A DNA stretch of 5,741 nt from a bacterium. Its GTDB lineage: Bacteria; JAMCPX01. Below, in pieces: positions 4,677-5,741 of this stretch. Position 1 is the first letter of the stretch, and every line of letters starts with the position of its first letter. The position numbers and the translations under genes were made by a program. Under the pieces are notes generated by a model, which was given only the letters and a program-made list of their open reading frames with translations, ran no database searches and was not told the DNA's origin. The stretch is from contig JAKAHI010000103.1 of the NCBI GenBank assembly GCA_021815065.1, forward strand, positions 1 to 5,741. The letters are read 5' to 3'.

Positions 4677-5741
4677 TTAGACCTTGAGTTTCTTTATCGC
4701 GCTGTCCATATTTTCAACAATAGCCTTGCCGAACTCCGATGATTTCAGCAGGGTCGCACCTTCCATCTGTCTTTCAAGGTCGTAGGTAACTCTCTTCTGT
4801 TTTATCGTTTCTCCAAGGGCTTCTTTGATAACATCGCTCACCGGGTCCCACCCGAGATATTCAAACATCATAGCCCCCGACAGTATCACGGAGCCCGGAT
4901 TTACCTTGTCCTGGCCTGCGTATTTCGGCGCAGTGCCGTGAGTTGCCTCAAACATGGCATACGGAATACCGATATTGCCTCCCGGTGCCATACCGAGTCC
5001 TCCGATCTGGGCTGCACATGCGTCCGAGAGGAAATCACCGTTGAGATTCGGTGTAACGATTACATCGTATTCATCTGCCCTTGTCAGGACCTGCTGGAAC
5101 ATATTGTCTGCTATCCTGTCCTTGACTATCAATTTTCCCGCGGGCGCCTTGCCATTGTACTGCTTCTCTATCTCGTCCTCGGTCACTATCTTGTCTCTGA
5201 ATTCCTCTTTTGCAACCTGATACGCCCATTCCCTGAACGCACCTTCCGTATATTTCATGATGTTACCTTTATGATCGATGGTGACACTCTTTCTCTTCTT
5301 GTCCAGGGCATACTGTATTGCCATACGCATGAGCTGCTTTGTTCCGGTAATACTGATGGGCTTTATGCCGATGCCGGCATCATCCCGCATTTTTGCACCC
5401 ATTTCTTCTTTCAGAAACTTTATGACCTTAACAGCCTCCGGTGTGCCTTGTGCCCATTCTATACCTGAGTAAACGTCCTCGGTGTTCTCCCTGAATATGA
5501 TAACATCCATCTTCTCCGGGTGTTTCACGGGGCTTGGCACGCCCTGAATGTATTTGACGGGCCTTACGCATGCAAACAGATTGAGTTTCTGTCTGAGGGT
5601 AACGTTCAGACTCCGTATACCACCGCCGACCGGTGTTGTCAGGGGTCCCTTTATTCCAACTATGTATTCTTCGATTGCTTTCAGGGTTTCATCGGGAAGC
5701 CATGTATTGAACTTTTTAAATGCCTTTTCACCGGCATATAT
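4677..5741 (-). CDS. icd: NADP-dependent isocitrate dehydrogenase (5' end outside window)
   Basis: Oxidative decarboxylation of isocitrate to 2-oxoglutarate with NADP, in the cytoplasm. The frame stays open to the right edge, giving 354 residues (numbered from the first visible one). By comparison with E. coli Icd (416 residues) about 67 N-terminal residues are missing. Substrate residues are in place: Ser44, Asn46 and Arg50 in GGGIRSLNVTLRQ, Arg60, Arg84 and Tyr91 in FRENTEDVY, Lys158 in HKGN, and the metal-binding Asp208, Asp236 and Asp240. The E. coli NADP-selecting residues Lys344, Tyr345, Val351, Tyr391 and Arg395 are matched by Lys273, Tyr274, Val280, Tyr320 and Arg324, so NADP rather than NAD is well supported. 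Ser44 equals Ser113, the residue phosphorylated by AceK in enterobacteria; whether that kinase exists here cannot be seen. A GTG at 5540 is an internal valine codon, not the start. mdh follows after 32 bp. Confidence 0.97.
   Translation of the reverse strand: MYAGEKAFKKFNTWLPDETLKAIEEYIVGIKGPLTTPVGGGIRSLNVTLRQKLNLFACVRPVKYIQGVPSPVKHPEKMDVIIFRENTEDVYSGIEWAQGTPEAVKVIKFLKEEMGAKMRDDAGIGIKPISITGTKQLMRMAIQYALDKKRKSVTIDHKGNIMKYTEGAFREWAYQVAKEEFRDKIVTEDEIEKQYNGKAPAGKLIVKDRIADNMFQQVLTRADEYDVIVTPNLNGDFLSDACAAQIGGLGMAPGGNIGIPYAMFEATHGTAPKYAGQDKVNPGSVILSGAMMFEYLGWDPVSDVIKEALGETIKQKRVTYDLERQMEGATLLKSSEFGKAIVENMDSAIKKLKV

Noticed and set aside
4938..5468. Plus-strand open frame (176 codons) antisense to icd
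   Set aside because: Shadow of a highly conserved gene; cysteine-rich translation with no family resemblance.
5538..5540. GTG as a start codon for a short isocitrate dehydrogenase
   Set aside because: The frame continues upstream to the window edge with conserved substrate-binding sequence (GGGIRSLNV, LRPV-like), so the GTG is an internal valine.

Overview
The window is a compact block of tricarboxylic-acid-cycle genes, all on the minus strand. In transcription order (right to left) it reads: icd (5' end cut off by the window), mdh, fumarase alpha subunit, fumarase beta subunit, sdhC, sdhD, sdhA (3' end cut off). Nearly all bases are coding. The only gaps are 32 bp (icd-mdh), 107 bp (mdh-fumarase), 83 bp (fumarase-sdhC) and a few tight junctions of 7-11 bp. 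No convincing plus-strand gene, RNA gene, insertion sequence, CRISPR array or transfer signature is visible.

Together the genes cover isocitrate to 2-oxoglutarate (Icd, NADP type), succinate to fumarate (SdhCDA, with sdhB presumably just off the left edge), fumarate to malate (two-subunit oxygen-sensitive Fe-S fumarase) and malate to oxaloacetate (lactate-dehydrogenase-like Mdh). The step from 2-oxoglutarate to succinate is not encoded here. The Fe-S fumarase suggests an anaerobic or facultative bacterium, and the succinate dehydrogenase module could run oxidatively or as a fumarate reductase. The protein types and gene order would fit an anaerobic Desulfobacterota- or Nitrospirota-like bacterium. 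That placement is an impression from the protein families, not something the sequence proves.

Region by region: 1-1336 sdhA (partial); 1348-1725 sdhD; 1736-2101 sdhC; 2102-2184 an AT-rich spacer filled by a degenerate 7-bp tandem repeat; 2185-2745 and 2753-3598 fumarase beta and alpha; 3599-3705 a spacer with two inverted repeats; 3706-4644 mdh; 4645-4676 a short spacer carrying a second, shorter copy of the 7-bp repeat; 4677-5741 icd (partial).

The genes themselves are ordinary and well conserved, and I see no evidence of an undescribed system. The points most worth checking are the repeated heptamer arrays in two spacers of the same operon, the perfect hairpin beside the fumarase ribosome binding site, and the set of membrane histidines in SdhC and SdhD that could hold two hemes.
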